From: Methylophilus sp.
GTDB taxonomy: Bacteria; Pseudomonadota; Gammaproteobacteria; Burkholderiales; Methylophilaceae
DNA length: 62,255 bases
Direction of reading: 5' to 3'
Assembly (NCBI RefSeq): GCF_008015755.1
Contig: NZ_SSGF01000004.1
Span: 1-62,255 of the forward strand
Shown here: positions 25,456 through 34,960 of the stretch, piece after piece
Layout: each line of letters begins with the position of its first letter
Numbering within the stretch: position 1 is the first letter of the stretch
Notes under the pieces: model-generated
Told to the model about the DNA's origin: nothing
Databases searched by the model: none
The model's input: the letters and a program-made list of their open reading frames with translations, nothing else
Position numbers and translations under genes: made by a program

Positions 25456-26499
25456 ATGAAAACTGCCGCCTATGGTGTACAAAATGCGACTTCACCGGTC
25501 GCGCCCATGCATATTGATCGCCGCGAAACGGGCCCGCACGACGTCCTGATCGACATCGAGTACTGTGGTATTTGCCACTCGGATATTCACCAGGCGCGCA
25601 ACGAGTGGGGCGGTGGTTCCCTGTATCCCATGGTGCCCGGCCACGAAATTGTTGGCCGCGTAAAAAGTGTCGGCAGTCATGTCACCAAATTCAAGCTGGG
25701 GCAATTGGTTGGGGTCGGCTGTATGGTCGACTCCTGCCGCCACTGCGAAGACTGTCACGCCGGTGAAGAACAATATTGCGATCGTTCGGTGTTTACCTAC
25801 AACGCCAAAGACCCCAAACATGGCGGCCTGACTTTTGGCGGTTATGCCGAGCGCATTACCGTTGATGAAAACTTTGTCGTCAGCGTGCCTGAAAATCTGG
25901 ATACCAAAGCGGTGGCGCCATTATTGTGTGCGGGCATAACCTTGTACTCGCCGCTCAAGCACTGGAATGTGCAGCCTGGCCAAAAAGTCGGCATCATCGG
26001 CCTCGGTGGTTTGGGTCATATGGGTGTCAAATTGGCCGCCGCCATGGGCGCGTACGTGGTGATGATTACCACCTCGGCCAGCAAAGCGGCCGATGCCACC
26101 AAGCTGGGTGCACATGAAGTGCTGATCTCGAAAGACGCCGATGACATGGCCAAGCATGTCGCCAGCTTCGACCTGATTATTGATACCGTGCCAGTGGCGC
26201 ATGACCTCAATCCTTACATTGGCCTGCTCAAGCGTGATAAAACCATCGTGCTGGTCGGCCCGCTGGATCCAGTTGAGGTGCATGGCGCCAACCTGATCAC
26301 CAAGCGCCGTCAGGTGGCTGGTTCATTGATCGGCGGTATTGCCGAAACCCAGGAAATGCTCGACTTCTGTGGCAAACATAATATTGTGAGCGATGTGGAG
26401 ATGATTGATGCCAATTACATTAATGAGGCTTACGAGCGCATGCTCAAGAGTGATGTGAAATATCGCTTTGTCATTGATATCAACTCAATGAAAGCCTAA
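25456..26499 (+). CDS. Zinc-dependent NAD(P) alcohol dehydrogenase (YahK/cinnamyl-alcohol type)
   Basis: This 347-residue medium-chain dehydrogenase has catalytic zinc ligands Cys37 and His63 with Glu64 (GHEIVG). The structural zinc is held by Cys94, 97, 100 and 108 (CRHCEDCHAGEEQYC). A Rossmann loop GLGGLGHMG follows. The length and CGICHSDIHQARNEWGG segment match the family that reduces aldehydes to alcohols with NADPH. GGAG precedes the ATG. The aldehyde-responsive style of regulator upstream suggests detoxification of aldehydes, formaldehyde-derived or otherwise; the substrate is inferred. Confidence 0.9.
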   Translation: MKTAAYGVQNATSPVAPMHIDRRETGPHDVLIDIEYCGICHSDIHQARNEWGGGSLYPMVPGHEIVGRVKSVGSHVTKFKLGQLVGVGCMVDSCRHCEDCHAGEEQYCDRSVFTYNAKDPKHGGLTFGGYAERITVDENFVVSVPENLDTKAVAPLLCAGITLYSPLKHWNVQPGQKVGIIGLGGLGHMGVKLAAAMGAYVVMITTSASKAADATKLGAHEVLISKDADDMAKHVASFDLIIDTVPVAHDLNPYIGLLKRDKTIVLVGPLDPVEVHGANLITKRRQVAGSLIGGIAETQEMLDFCGKHNIVSDVEMIDANYINEAYERMLKSDVKYRFVIDINSMKA

Positions 26500-26513
26500 A
26501 CAAGCGCATACCC

Positions 26514-26546
26514 AAAGCCCTGTTCCGCTGAGCAGGGCTTTTTTAT
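26514..26546 (+). terminator. Terminator after alcohol dehydrogenase gene
   Basis: AAAGCCCTG (26514-26522), a ten-base loop, then CAGGGCTTT and more T: a rho-independent terminator. Confidence 0.88.
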
Positions 26547-26584
26547 TGATGCAACAGCATGCTTTCACTTGGAGTGATGCTTGC

Positions 26585-28345
26585 TTAGTTATCCAAACTA
26601 TTGGCCTGTAAATGCCAGGCCTCAGCAAATGGTCCCCCATTGGCACGCAACAGGTCTGGCGGACCATCTTCAATAATCTTTCCATGCTTCAGTACGATAA
26701 TTCTATCGAATGAAGCCAGGGTAGACAGCCGGTGTGCGATCGCCAACACGGTGCGGCCTTGCATCAGCGAGGCCAGCGCTGACTGGATTTCCTGTTCCGA
26801 TTCAGAGTCCAGAGCCGAGGTCGCTTCATCCAGTATTAAAATCGGCGCATCTTTGACAAAGGCCCTGGCGATGCCCAGACGTTGCCTTTGTCCACCAGAC
26901 AGGCGGATGCCTTTTTCACCAACAATCGTGCGATAGCCTTTGGGCAAGCCGCGAATGAAGGCGTCACAATAGGCATCGCGTGCCGCGCTATAAACTTCTT
27001 CTTTTGAAGCTTCTGGGCGGCCGTAGCGGATATTTTCGAACACCGAGCGGTGGAACAGGGCAATGTCTTGCGGGACGACGGAGATGTTTGCCCGTAAACT
27101 GTCTTGTGAGACCTGGTCGATACGCTGGCCGTCAATCAGGATCTGACCGCCCTGAATATCATCCAGGCGCTGAATCAGGCCAATCAAGGTCGATTTTCCA
27201 GCGCCTGAAGCGCCTACCAGCCCGACGCGCTCGCCCGCTTTGATCTCAAATGACAGCTGATCAAACACCTTGTGGCCATCAGGATAGGTGTAAGACACTT
27301 GTTCAAACACGATATGGCCACTTTTCGCGGCCAGCGCCGATGGCGCATCTGGGTCTTTCACTGAGTGGGGCTGGGCAATCACCTTGAGCGTTTCATTGAT
27401 GATGCCGAATTGTTGGGCGGTGCCGACCAGCGCCAGCGCCAAGTCGCGTGAGCCATGCAATATTCTGAAGGTGAGGGTGCTGACAATCACCACGTCGCCG
27501 GTGCTGATGCTGCTGGCGCGCCAGAGTAAGATGGACCAGATCAACATGCCTGCGCCGGTGACGACCAGGCATAGGTCATGAATCACGCGCGCCAGTTCTA
27601 CATACATCCAGCTGCGCCTGTGGGCTTTGGCCTCGCGGTTCAACTCGCGCGACAAGCGGTTTTTTTCGCGATAGCGGGCAGAAAAGGCTTTCACCGTCCA
27701 TACATTACTCACCACATCAATCATTTTGCCACTGGCATCCGAGGAGCGTCTGGCGTAATAGTCGTGTATTCTGCGGCCACGAATGCCGAAGATGATCAGC
27801 ACACTTGCCACAAATAACACCGCCAACATCAGGCCTAACCCCATTTGCCAGCGGATGGTGGTCAATACGATAATGGCCCCTAGAAAATCGGTGATTGGCG
27901 GCAGAATGCGCCAGAACATGGTGGCAAAAATCTCACCCGTGGCAGAGGCGGTAGATGTGATGCGATTGCCCAGTGCACCTGAAAAGTGCTGGTTGAAATA
28001 ACGCATCGAATGGCCGGTCAGATGCTCGAACAGATCTAACCGGAGATCCACCCCGCTGGCCACAATCGCACGAGACCCTTGCCAGCCCCCCAAGCGCCAC
28101 AACAAGTTCTCAACGGTCATCAATGCCAGAAACAGGCCTAAAGGCCACCAGACATTGGCGCTTGATCGGATGGTACTGTCCATGGCATCCACCAGCAGCT
28201 TCATGGCATATTGCACGCCCACCGCTGCGCTGGCGGCGCCCATGATGATGACAAACACAGAGCCGAACAACCAGGGACGGCGCTTGATATATAAATACAG
28301 AAACGGGACGGCTTTCTGCGGGAGAGGAGAGTTTGTCAGGTTCAC
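26585..28345 (-). CDS. ABC exporter, fused membrane and ATPase domains
   Basis: This 586-residue half-transporter has about six membrane helices (residues 25-320) and an ATPase domain: Walker A GASGAGKST, Q-loop VVPQDIALF, signature LSGGQRQR, Walker B ILILDEATSALD and H-loop AIAHRLST. It is of the MsbA/multidrug or heavy-metal exporter type; the substrate cannot be told. The start is GTG 28345 with no ribosome site visible. It is divergent from the MarR gene with 142 bases between, so it may be controlled by the same repressor. Confidence 0.93.
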   Translation of the reverse strand: MNLTNSPLPQKAVPFLYLYIKRRPWLFGSVFVIIMGAASAAVGVQYAMKLLVDAMDSTIRSSANVWWPLGLFLALMTVENLLWRLGGWQGSRAIVASGVDLRLDLFEHLTGHSMRYFNQHFSGALGNRITSTASATGEIFATMFWRILPPITDFLGAIIVLTTIRWQMGLGLMLAVLFVASVLIIFGIRGRRIHDYYARRSSDASGKMIDVVSNVWTVKAFSARYREKNRLSRELNREAKAHRRSWMYVELARVIHDLCLVVTGAGMLIWSILLWRASSISTGDVVIVSTLTFRILHGSRDLALALVGTAQQFGIINETLKVIAQPHSVKDPDAPSALAAKSGHIVFEQVSYTYPDGHKVFDQLSFEIKAGERVGLVGASGAGKSTLIGLIQRLDDIQGGQILIDGQRIDQVSQDSLRANISVVPQDIALFHRSVFENIRYGRPEASKEEVYSAARDAYCDAFIRGLPKGYRTIVGEKGIRLSGGQRQRLGIARAFVKDAPILILDEATSALDSESEQEIQSALASLMQGRTVLAIAHRLSTLASFDRIIVLKHGKIIEDGPPDLLRANGGPFAEAWHLQANSLDN

Positions 28346-28448
28346 AGATGAATATAGGGTCGTTTAAAGGGGGAGGGCACAGGTGAATTAAACCAGAAAA
28401 ATCAGCAGCATGACGTGAACGTGCTTTTTAGCGGCGATTATTTTTTGC

Positions 28449-28490
28449 TTGCATTTGATTTGATGCCATACTATACTGATCCGTACTATG
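28449..28490 (+). promoter_or_regulatory. marR promoter with direct-repeat operator, near-leaderless
   Basis: TTGCAT (28449-28454), a 17-base spacer and TATACT (28472-28477) form a good sigma-70 promoter, which would start RNA only three to five bases before the ATG at 28488. No ribosome site is present. Two boxes CCATACT (28466) and CCGTACT (28481), 15 bases apart, overlap the -10 and the start site. The same pair occurs before the efflux operon, so autorepression by MarR is likely. Confidence 0.6.
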
Positions 28491-28991
28491 TTGCTACTTA
28501 AAGAATTGCCTACTTCTAAAAGCCTGGAAAAGTTTGTGACGCGCTATCCCGGCACAGACATTTCCGCGATCTCTGACTTTGTGAGCATTTTGCGCGCAGC
28601 GTCGGATATTTCGTCGGCGCTGGATGCGTTGCTGGCGCAACATGGGCTGTTGCAAGGCCGCTGGTGGGTGTTGGTATTGCTGATGCGTCAGGACGACCTG
28701 ACCTCTTCGCCCTCTGCGCTGGCAGAAAAGGCCGGGGTGACCAAGGCAACCATGACGGGCTTTATTGATGGGCTGGAGCGCGAAGGCTTGGTGTCACGCT
28801 TTATGGATACCAATGACAGACGTAAATTCCTGATCCGTTTGTCAGTCGCCGGGCAGCAAAAGCTGGACGAAGTGATGCCGGTCTATGTGCAATGCGTCAC
28901 GCAGTTTATGGACGTGCTGGATAAGCCGCAAAGAAATACTTTGATTACCGATCTTGCCACCTTGGCCAGCCGGGTGGATTTAATTAAGTAA
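28488..28991 (+). CDS. MarR-family transcriptional regulator
   Basis: This 167-residue protein has a winged helix-turn-helix: SALAEKAGVTKATMTGFIDGLEREGLVSRF, followed by the wing DTNDRRKFLIRLS. The central RWWVLVLLM helix precedes it. MarR proteins are dimeric repressors released by phenolic or similar ligands. It lies 62 bases before the outer-membrane factor gene that heads an efflux operon. The start is ATG 28488, overlapping its own putative operator; a GTG at about 28535 with GGA upstream is an alternative start. Regulation of the downstream exporter is inferred from shared DNA boxes. Confidence 0.88.
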   Translation: MLLLKELPTSKSLEKFVTRYPGTDISAISDFVSILRAASDISSALDALLAQHGLLQGRWWVLVLLMRQDDLTSSPSALAEKAGVTKATMTGFIDGLEREGLVSRFMDTNDRRKFLIRLSVAGQQKLDEVMPVYVQCVTQFMDVLDKPQRNTLITDLATLASRVDLIK

Positions 28992-29010
28992 AACGATACT
29001 TTAAAATTTT

Positions 29011-29053
29011 TTGTTTATTTAGTTTGATGCCGTACTATTAACAACCATACTTT
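29011..29053 (+). promoter_or_regulatory. Efflux operon promoter with the same direct-repeat operator
   Basis: TTTGATGCCGTACTA (29023-29037) repeats, with one mismatch, the 15 bases at 28459-28473 upstream of marR. A second box CCATACT starts at 29045, again 15 bases after the first. TTGTTT (29011) and TACTAT (29033) could be -35 and -10. The coding start follows at 29054 without a ribosome site. Confidence 0.55.
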
Positions 29054-30532
29054 ATGTTCATGCCATTGACCTTTAGTCTGAATAGCCTGTCTTCGCACTT
29101 GTCTTATCGCTGTGCACCCGGGGTGGTCTGGGTGTTGGCGGTGTTGTTAAATGGCTGCATTAGCGCGAAAGGCATTGCACCTACGTCACAGCCGCTGGCG
29201 CAAGACAAGTTGGTATCAGGTAAGGCCATAGAAGCGGCGTCTGCCATCGCCTGGCCGACCGAGCATTGGTGGCAGGCGTATCAGGATGCGCAACTGGATA
29301 AGTTAGTCGAGAAAAGCCTGCATGATCATCCTGACCTGAAAAAAGCGACCGCACGGATAGCATTGTCGACCGCCATGGCCGAGCAGGCGCATGCGGCTAC
29401 CTTGCCCAATATCGGCGGCAAAGTGAGTTCTTCCCGCGAGCGTTTTACTGAGTTGAGTTTTATCCCCAAGCCGTGGGCAGGCCGTTTTAACTGGAATAAC
29501 CAGGCAACGGTGGATATGTCTTACAACCTGGATGTATGGAAACAGCAAAAATCGGCCTGGCTGGCAGCGCTGGATGAAACCTATGTGGCTGAGGCAGAAA
29601 TGCAGCAGGTGAAGATTGAGTTGACTGCGGCGATGGTGAAAAGTTATATCCGCCTGGCGGCCGAGTACCAATGGCGTGATCTGGCAGAAGAGGAACTCGA
29701 TGACTTACGCCATGAGATTCGCATCGCTAAAAAGGCGCTGGCAGCTGGGCTGAATACGCAACTGAACCTGAGCCGCTTGGATGCAAGGTTGCCTGCGGCG
29801 CAAAACAAACTGGTGCAGATTGAATTACACCTCACTTTACTCAAAAACCAGATAGGGGCATTGAGTGGCGACGGGCCGGGGGCAGGAGAGGGCATCACAC
29901 GCCCAGGCCTGCACTTGTCGGCCAGTATTGGCCTGCCTGATCGACTGCCAGCTAATCTGGTCGGCCGTCGTCCGGATATTGTGGCGGCAAGATGGCGCGT
30001 CGAGGCCTCGCAGAAACATATCCAAAGTGCTAAGGCGGCGTTTTACCCGAATATCAATTTACTGGGCTATATCGGCTTTCAGGCGTTGGCATTTTCCGGC
30101 CTGTTTTCGAGTGCCGGTCTGGTCGGTAACCTTGGCCCGGCCATGTCATTGCCGATTTTTGATGGCGGCAAACGCCGGGCGAACCTGTCGGCAGAAACTG
30201 CGGTGTATGACATGGCGGTGGAAGATTACAACGCCACCATCCTCAAGGCGTTGGAGGGCATTTCTAACCAGCTATCGGTGTTGAATAGCGTAGCGACCGA
30301 AACTGACAATACGAAACAGGCGCTGGAAAAGAGTGAGCTGGCACATAGACTGGCGCTAAAAAACTACCGTGCAGGCCTGAGCAACCTGGTTGAGAGCTTG
30401 CAAACCAACGAACTGGTGTTGCAACAAAAAAGCATACTGGTGGCGCACGAAGCGGTGCGGCTGGAGGCGTATGCGACATTGATGCTGGCATTGGGCGGAG
30501 GCGTAATGGAGGCTGAACATGCCGCGCATTAA
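29054..30532 (+). CDS. Outer-membrane factor lipoprotein (NodT/OprM family)
   Basis: This 492-residue protein starts with a long signal sequence and a lipobox-like LLNGC at about residue 35. Two outer-membrane efflux repeats follow, with WWQAYQDAQLDKLV, the long helical barrel region, and NLVGRRPDIVAARWRVEASQ, typical of NodT-type channels. It forms the trimeric outer-membrane exit duct for the exporter encoded downstream. The next gene starts 14 bases inside its end. The ATG overlaps a putative MarR operator and lacks a ribosome site. Confidence 0.92.
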   Translation: MFMPLTFSLNSLSSHLSYRCAPGVVWVLAVLLNGCISAKGIAPTSQPLAQDKLVSGKAIEAASAIAWPTEHWWQAYQDAQLDKLVEKSLHDHPDLKKATARIALSTAMAEQAHAATLPNIGGKVSSSRERFTELSFIPKPWAGRFNWNNQATVDMSYNLDVWKQQKSAWLAALDETYVAEAEMQQVKIELTAAMVKSYIRLAAEYQWRDLAEEELDDLRHEIRIAKKALAAGLNTQLNLSRLDARLPAAQNKLVQIELHLTLLKNQIGALSGDGPGAGEGITRPGLHLSASIGLPDRLPANLVGRRPDIVAARWRVEASQKHIQSAKAAFYPNINLLGYIGFQALAFSGLFSSAGLVGNLGPAMSLPIFDGGKRRANLSAETAVYDMAVEDYNATILKALEGISNQLSVLNSVATETDNTKQALEKSELAHRLALKNYRAGLSNLVESLQTNELVLQQKSILVAHEAVRLEAYATLMLALGGGVMEAEHAAH

Positions 30533-32663
30533 TCATGGTGTACGGCTGCTCGCCGCGTGCATGCAGCAAGCGGGCGCTGACTGGTATCGTCAGGACTTTC
30601 CGCTGATTGGCTATTTGTTCAAATACCTGTTGGCGGCTTTTCTGGCGCTGTGGGTAGCCTTGAAGATGGAGATGGACCAACCAGCCACTGCCTTGCTGAC
30701 GGTGGTGATTGTGATGCACTTCCGTTCTGGCATGGTGATGACCAAAAGTTATTACCGTCTGATCGGCACCGTGATCGGCATATTGTTCTCTCTGTTGCTG
30801 GTGGCTTGGTTTGCGCAAGACCGGTTTCCGTTTTTTATCGCCGCCGCATTGTGGATCGGGCTCTGTACGGCGGGCTCGCTGGTGTATCGCAACTTTCAAT
30901 CTTATGGCTTTGTGCTGGCGGGTTATACCTTGTGTATTGTGGGCTTGCCAGCCACGCTGACGCCCTGGCATACCTTTCAAATTGCCTCCACCCGATTGTC
31001 TGAAATTGGCGTCGGCCTGTTAAGCGCGATGCTGGTCAGTGAGCTGATTTTGCCACAGCGCCTGTGGGAAAACATTCAGGCCGTGTTGCGCGGCAAGTTT
31101 CGCGACTTTAGTCAGCTGCTTGGCGCGGGTGCCTCTGCTGGCCTGAATCAACCTTTTTTAAAGTTTATGCAAGACCTGTATCAACTAGAGTCTTTCCGCG
31201 CATCGGTGCAATTTGAAACCGATGATGCGCGCGTGCATAGCACCACGATCAATCAGCTCAATGTACGGTTTATGGCGGTGTCAACCACGTATGTGGTCTT
31301 CCAGCGCCTGGTGCAACGCTTGCAGGCGCAGGGCCGTAGCCATGAGGCGAATGCTTTGCTGGCCTTGATGCAGCCGTTGGCCGAGGCGGTTTTAATTGAT
31401 GGACGTCCGGCCAGCGATGCCCAGGGGCTGGCACGTTTACAGCAGGCCGTGACTGATTTTCAGCTCGGCTTTACTGCCTTATTCAGCCGACACTTGCAGG
31501 CATTGGCTACGCTGCCTGATGCGAATCGCCTGGAGGTAGAAACCGGGGCTGAGCTGTTACAACGCCTGGCCACTGAGTTGGCGGCCTATCTGCAAACCTA
31601 TGTGTTGCTGGTGGCGCATCCACATACGCGCCAGGTTGATCGCCGTGCATTTACCGCTGACCAGTTGCATATGCACATTGATTGGCTGCCGGTATCGATT
31701 GCAGCGATCCGTGGCGCGCTCACCTTATTAATCCTGGCGGCCATCTGGATGACCATAGATTGGCCTTCAGGCATCCTGGCCATGACCCTGGGCGTGATTA
31801 CCAGCACGCTGTTTGCCGCCAGTCCGTCACCGATGGCGACGATTCGTCAGTTTGCGGTGGGCGTGTTGCTGGGCATTGCGCTGGTCTATGTGAGCAATGT
31901 GTTCTGGCTCACGGCGGCGCACGATTATGTGATGCTATGTATTGTGATTGCGCCGGCCATTTTGCTCACCGCCTGGTTAAGTGCCAGACCCGCCACGGCC
32001 TTGGTGGGCGCGGGGCTGGGCATCGCCTACTTTTTAATGGTCGGTTTTAACCAGGCGCTGGGCGATAACCCGGTGAAATACTTCAATGACTCGATTGCAC
32101 TGATGATTGCGCTGGTGGTGTCCGGCATCATGTTCAGCCTGACGGACTATGCCGCCAGCCCCTGGGCCAAAGCGCGCGTGCTGACCCAGTTGCGCCAGTT
32201 GGTGGTAGATGCTTGCCTTAATCCCGATATGACTGCCACGGCCTTTGAAATGCAAGCGCGTGACCTGATCCAACGCTCTGGCAATGTGCACCGGCCACAA
32301 GATGCAGACAGTGTGCGCATGGTGGAGGCTTTGTGCGCCACGCTGGAAATCGGCCATGCCGTGATTGCCTTGCGTGCCGTTGCCAGCGACTTATCCGTGC
32401 AGCCACGCAAGTTGCTACAACACACGCTGGTGCTGATTGCACACTATTACAAACAGCCAGGGCAAAAAAATCAGCAGCAGGCATTGCAGTGGCTAGACCA
32501 TTTTTTGGGCTGGTTGCAAGGCGGTGAATATGACCAGGCATTGGCAGCCTGGCAGGCCCAACCATTAACCACCCAATTGCACTTTATCCGTTTGGTCATC
32601 GCGGCGGAAGCGTCGGCGAGCCCGCACCCCGTTTTGAAGCAGGAGGCTGCATATGCTGCATGA
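30519..32663 (+). CDS. FUSC-family exporter (AaeB-like)
   Basis: This 714-residue protein has two clusters of membrane helices (about 30-170 and 395-545) separated by a large soluble region. This is the FUSC/AaeB architecture for export of aromatic carboxylic acids and related compounds. GGAGG lies six bases before the ATG, within the preceding gene. It is flanked by DUF1656 and HlyD genes as in E. coli aaeXAB, though the gene order differs. The substrate may be a hydroxylated aromatic acid, which would also suit a MarR regulator; that is inference. Confidence 0.9.
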   Translation: MPRINHGVRLLAACMQQAGADWYRQDFPLIGYLFKYLLAAFLALWVALKMEMDQPATALLTVVIVMHFRSGMVMTKSYYRLIGTVIGILFSLLLVAWFAQDRFPFFIAAALWIGLCTAGSLVYRNFQSYGFVLAGYTLCIVGLPATLTPWHTFQIASTRLSEIGVGLLSAMLVSELILPQRLWENIQAVLRGKFRDFSQLLGAGASAGLNQPFLKFMQDLYQLESFRASVQFETDDARVHSTTINQLNVRFMAVSTTYVVFQRLVQRLQAQGRSHEANALLALMQPLAEAVLIDGRPASDAQGLARLQQAVTDFQLGFTALFSRHLQALATLPDANRLEVETGAELLQRLATELAAYLQTYVLLVAHPHTRQVDRRAFTADQLHMHIDWLPVSIAAIRGALTLLILAAIWMTIDWPSGILAMTLGVITSTLFAASPSPMATIRQFAVGVLLGIALVYVSNVFWLTAAHDYVMLCIVIAPAILLTAWLSARPATALVGAGLGIAYFLMVGFNQALGDNPVKYFNDSIALMIALVVSGIMFSLTDYAASPWAKARVLTQLRQLVVDACLNPDMTATAFEMQARDLIQRSGNVHRPQDADSVRMVEALCATLEIGHAVIALRAVASDLSVQPRKLLQHTLVLIAHYYKQPGQKNQQQALQWLDHFLGWLQGGEYDQALAAWQAQPLTTQLHFIRLVIAAEASASPHPVLKQEAAYAA

Positions 32664-32865
32664 GTGGATCCCACGTGAGTTGGCGTTTCTGGATGCGCAT
32701 GTGCCGACCTTGTTTCTGGCGTTTTTATTGGCCGCGGTGGCGATCTGGTTGCTGGATAAATGGCTGGCTGCGTGGAACCTCTACGACCTGGTCTGGTACC
32801 CCGCGCTGCTACGCGTCGCGCTGTTTTTTGGCTTGTTTTCTGTGTTTGGTTTAATGGTGTATTGA
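32653..32865 (+). CDS. DUF1656 small membrane protein (AaeX-like)
   Basis: This 70-residue protein has two membrane helices (about 15-35 and 48-68) joined by NLYDLVWYPALLR, the DUF1656 pattern. It is the small partner of FUSC exporters; E. coli AaeX is a member. It overlaps the exporter gene by 11 bases with AGGAGG before its ATG. The function is unknown. Confidence 0.88.
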   Translation: MLHEWIPRELAFLDAHVPTLFLAFLLAAVAIWLLDKWLAAWNLYDLVWYPALLRVALFFGLFSVFGLMVY

Positions 32866-32875
32866 AAGGCTGCTT

Positions 32876-33763
32876 ATGCAAACGCAACACCTCTGGTTTA
32901 AGGCCACAAAAGGCATCCTTAGAGTAGGGATTACGCTGGCGATTGCCGTCGCCGCTGGATTATTGGCATACAAGTTATGGGTGCGTTATACCGACTACCC
33001 GTGGACGCGCGATGGCCGCGTGCGTGCCGATGTGGTGAATATTGCCCCGGATGTGGCCGGGCTGGTCACAGCGGTGCCGGTGCGCGATAACCAGTATGTG
33101 CATCGTGGTGACGTGCTGTTCCGTATAGACACCATGCATTACCAGCATGCACTGGCCGAGGCGACGGCACTCACTCAACAGCGCAAGTCACTGTGGGAGA
33201 TGAAAAAGCAGCAATCTGCGCGCCGCGCGCATTTGGATGACGAAGTGATTTCACGCGAAAACCGCGAAGATACCGATCTGGGGGCGCTGGCGGCCAAAGC
33301 TGAATATGATGCTGCCGTGGCGCAAGTAGAAAAAATCAAACTCGACCTGGAGCGCACCGTGGTGCGTTCGCCGGTCGATGGCTGGGTGTCTAATCTGTTG
33401 GTGCGGCCGGGTGATTTTGCGCAGGTGGGCGCCGCCAAGCTGGCGGTGATCGACCAGCATTCATTCTGGGTGTATGGCTATTTTGAGGAGCACAAGCTGA
33501 GCATGATTAAAGTGGGAGATGCTGCCGAGGTGCAGTTACTGGGCAGCCACACCAAGCTTAAAGGCCATGTCGAAAGCATTGCGCATGGCATTACTGACCG
33601 TGATAACCCGACCGATATCCGCCTGCTGGCGAATGTGAACCCAACATTTAACTGGGTGCGTCTGGCACAGCGTATCCCGGTGCGCATTCATCTGGACCAG
33701 CTACCTGCTGAGTTGCCGCTGGTGGCTGGCATGACGTGTTCAGTGGTGATCAGCCACGGCTAA
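32876..33763 (+). CDS. HlyD-family periplasmic adaptor (AaeA-like)
   Basis: This 295-residue adaptor has one N-terminal helix (about 17-38), a split lipoyl domain (RVRADVVNIAPDVAGLV and VVRSPVDGWVSNLLVRPGDF), an alpha hairpin and a beta-barrel. It bridges the inner-membrane exporter to the outer-membrane factor. It is the last gene of the four-gene efflux operon, ten bases after DUF1656. Size and domains are those of AaeA/EmrA relatives. Confidence 0.93.
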   Translation: MQTQHLWFKATKGILRVGITLAIAVAAGLLAYKLWVRYTDYPWTRDGRVRADVVNIAPDVAGLVTAVPVRDNQYVHRGDVLFRIDTMHYQHALAEATALTQQRKSLWEMKKQQSARRAHLDDEVISRENREDTDLGALAAKAEYDAAVAQVEKIKLDLERTVVRSPVDGWVSNLLVRPGDFAQVGAAKLAVIDQHSFWVYGYFEEHKLSMIKVGDAAEVQLLGSHTKLKGHVESIAHGITDRDNPTDIRLLANVNPTFNWVRLAQRIPVRIHLDQLPAELPLVAGMTCSVVISHG

Positions 33764-33834
33764 GCGGTGAGCGTATGCAACAGAATGCGGCGGTCTCTGT
33801 TAAGATGGTTATTCATTGATCACAATCTAAGCGC

Positions 33835-34923
33835 ATGCTTACCGAAAAACCGCCCGCGGGACTGCTGTCCCTGATGATTTCGATTATCGCCTACCTGGCA
33901 TTGGCGCAAGCCGACAAAGTGATGCATATCGGTCAGCCTGAGTCGCTGATCATCTCCATCCTGTTCGTGCTACTGATTATCAACCTGGCTTTCCAGTTGT
34001 CGTTTCAGGTTGAATACGTGGCCGAGCAACTCAAAGAGCCTTATGGCACCATGATCCTGACCATCAGCGCCGTCATGATTGAGGTAGTGATTATTGTCAT
34101 GATGCTTAGTCATACCTCTTCTACCACGCTGGCCAGGGATGCGATTTATTCGGCGGTGATGCTGGATATCAACGGCATTCTTGGCTTGTGTGCGATTGTC
34201 GGCGGCATCAAATATGGCGAGGTCGAGTACAACGTCAACTCCGGCAATACCTATATCGTCATGATCATGACCGCATTGGGAATTTCCATGGCCTTGCCTG
34301 CCTTTTTGCCACCCGAGCACTGGCGGTTGTATTCGATGTTTACCATTGTCACCATGAGTGTGTTTTATGCGCTGTTCCTTAAAATGCAAACCGGGCGGCA
34401 CCGTAATTACTTCAGCTACCGAGACCAGCATCAGTCTGCTGACGGTCGGTCGGCAGGGGTGGTCAGCACAGATGTCAAATTTGCCATTCTTTACATGCTG
34501 GCAGGCATCATTACCATCGGTTTCCTGTCCGAAGAAATGAGCATGCATATGGATGCCGGTTTAACCGGCAGCGGTGTACCACCGATTGTGGCGGCGATTG
34601 TGGTCGCCCTGATTGCCGCCAGCCCCGAAGTGCTCACCGCATTAAAGGCCGCCGTGAATGACCGTATGCAAACGGTGGTGAATATTGCGCTGGGGGCCAC
34701 TTTGTCGACCGTGATCTTAACGGTACCGGTGATTGAGGCGATTGCCTTGATTGAAGACCGGCCGCTGATTGTCGGTTTGTCGCCGACGCAGATGGTGATG
34801 ACGTTTCTGACCTTGATTGTCGCGACGATTAATCTGCATGATGGTGAAACCAATGCGATTGAAGGCATGACGCATTTTGTCTTGTTTATGGCTTTTGCCA
34901 TGTTGGCCGCGTTGGGGATGTAG
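33835..34923 (+). CDS. chaA: Calcium/proton antiporter ChaA
   Basis: This 362-residue cation/Ca2+ exchanger has two repeats: GTMILTISAVMIEVVIIVMM in the first and VALIAASPEVLTALKAAVNDRMQTVVNIALG in the second, containing the acidic ion-binding residues. Eleven helices are expected, and the length matches E. coli ChaA (366). It exchanges Ca2+, Na+ or K+ for protons at alkaline pH. It is separated from the efflux operon by 71 bases. No regulatory site was recognised. Confidence 0.92.
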   Translation: MLTEKPPAGLLSLMISIIAYLALAQADKVMHIGQPESLIISILFVLLIINLAFQLSFQVEYVAEQLKEPYGTMILTISAVMIEVVIIVMMLSHTSSTTLARDAIYSAVMLDINGILGLCAIVGGIKYGEVEYNVNSGNTYIVMIMTALGISMALPAFLPPEHWRLYSMFTIVTMSVFYALFLKMQTGRHRNYFSYRDQHQSADGRSAGVVSTDVKFAILYMLAGIITIGFLSEEMSMHMDAGLTGSGVPPIVAAIVVALIAASPEVLTALKAAVNDRMQTVVNIALGATLSTVILTVPVIEAIALIEDRPLIVGLSPTQMVMTFLTLIVATINLHDGETNAIEGMTHFVLFMAFAMLAALGM

Positions 34924-34960
34924 GGTTGTTTTTTGAGTGATTGTCGCGAAATAGTCTGCT

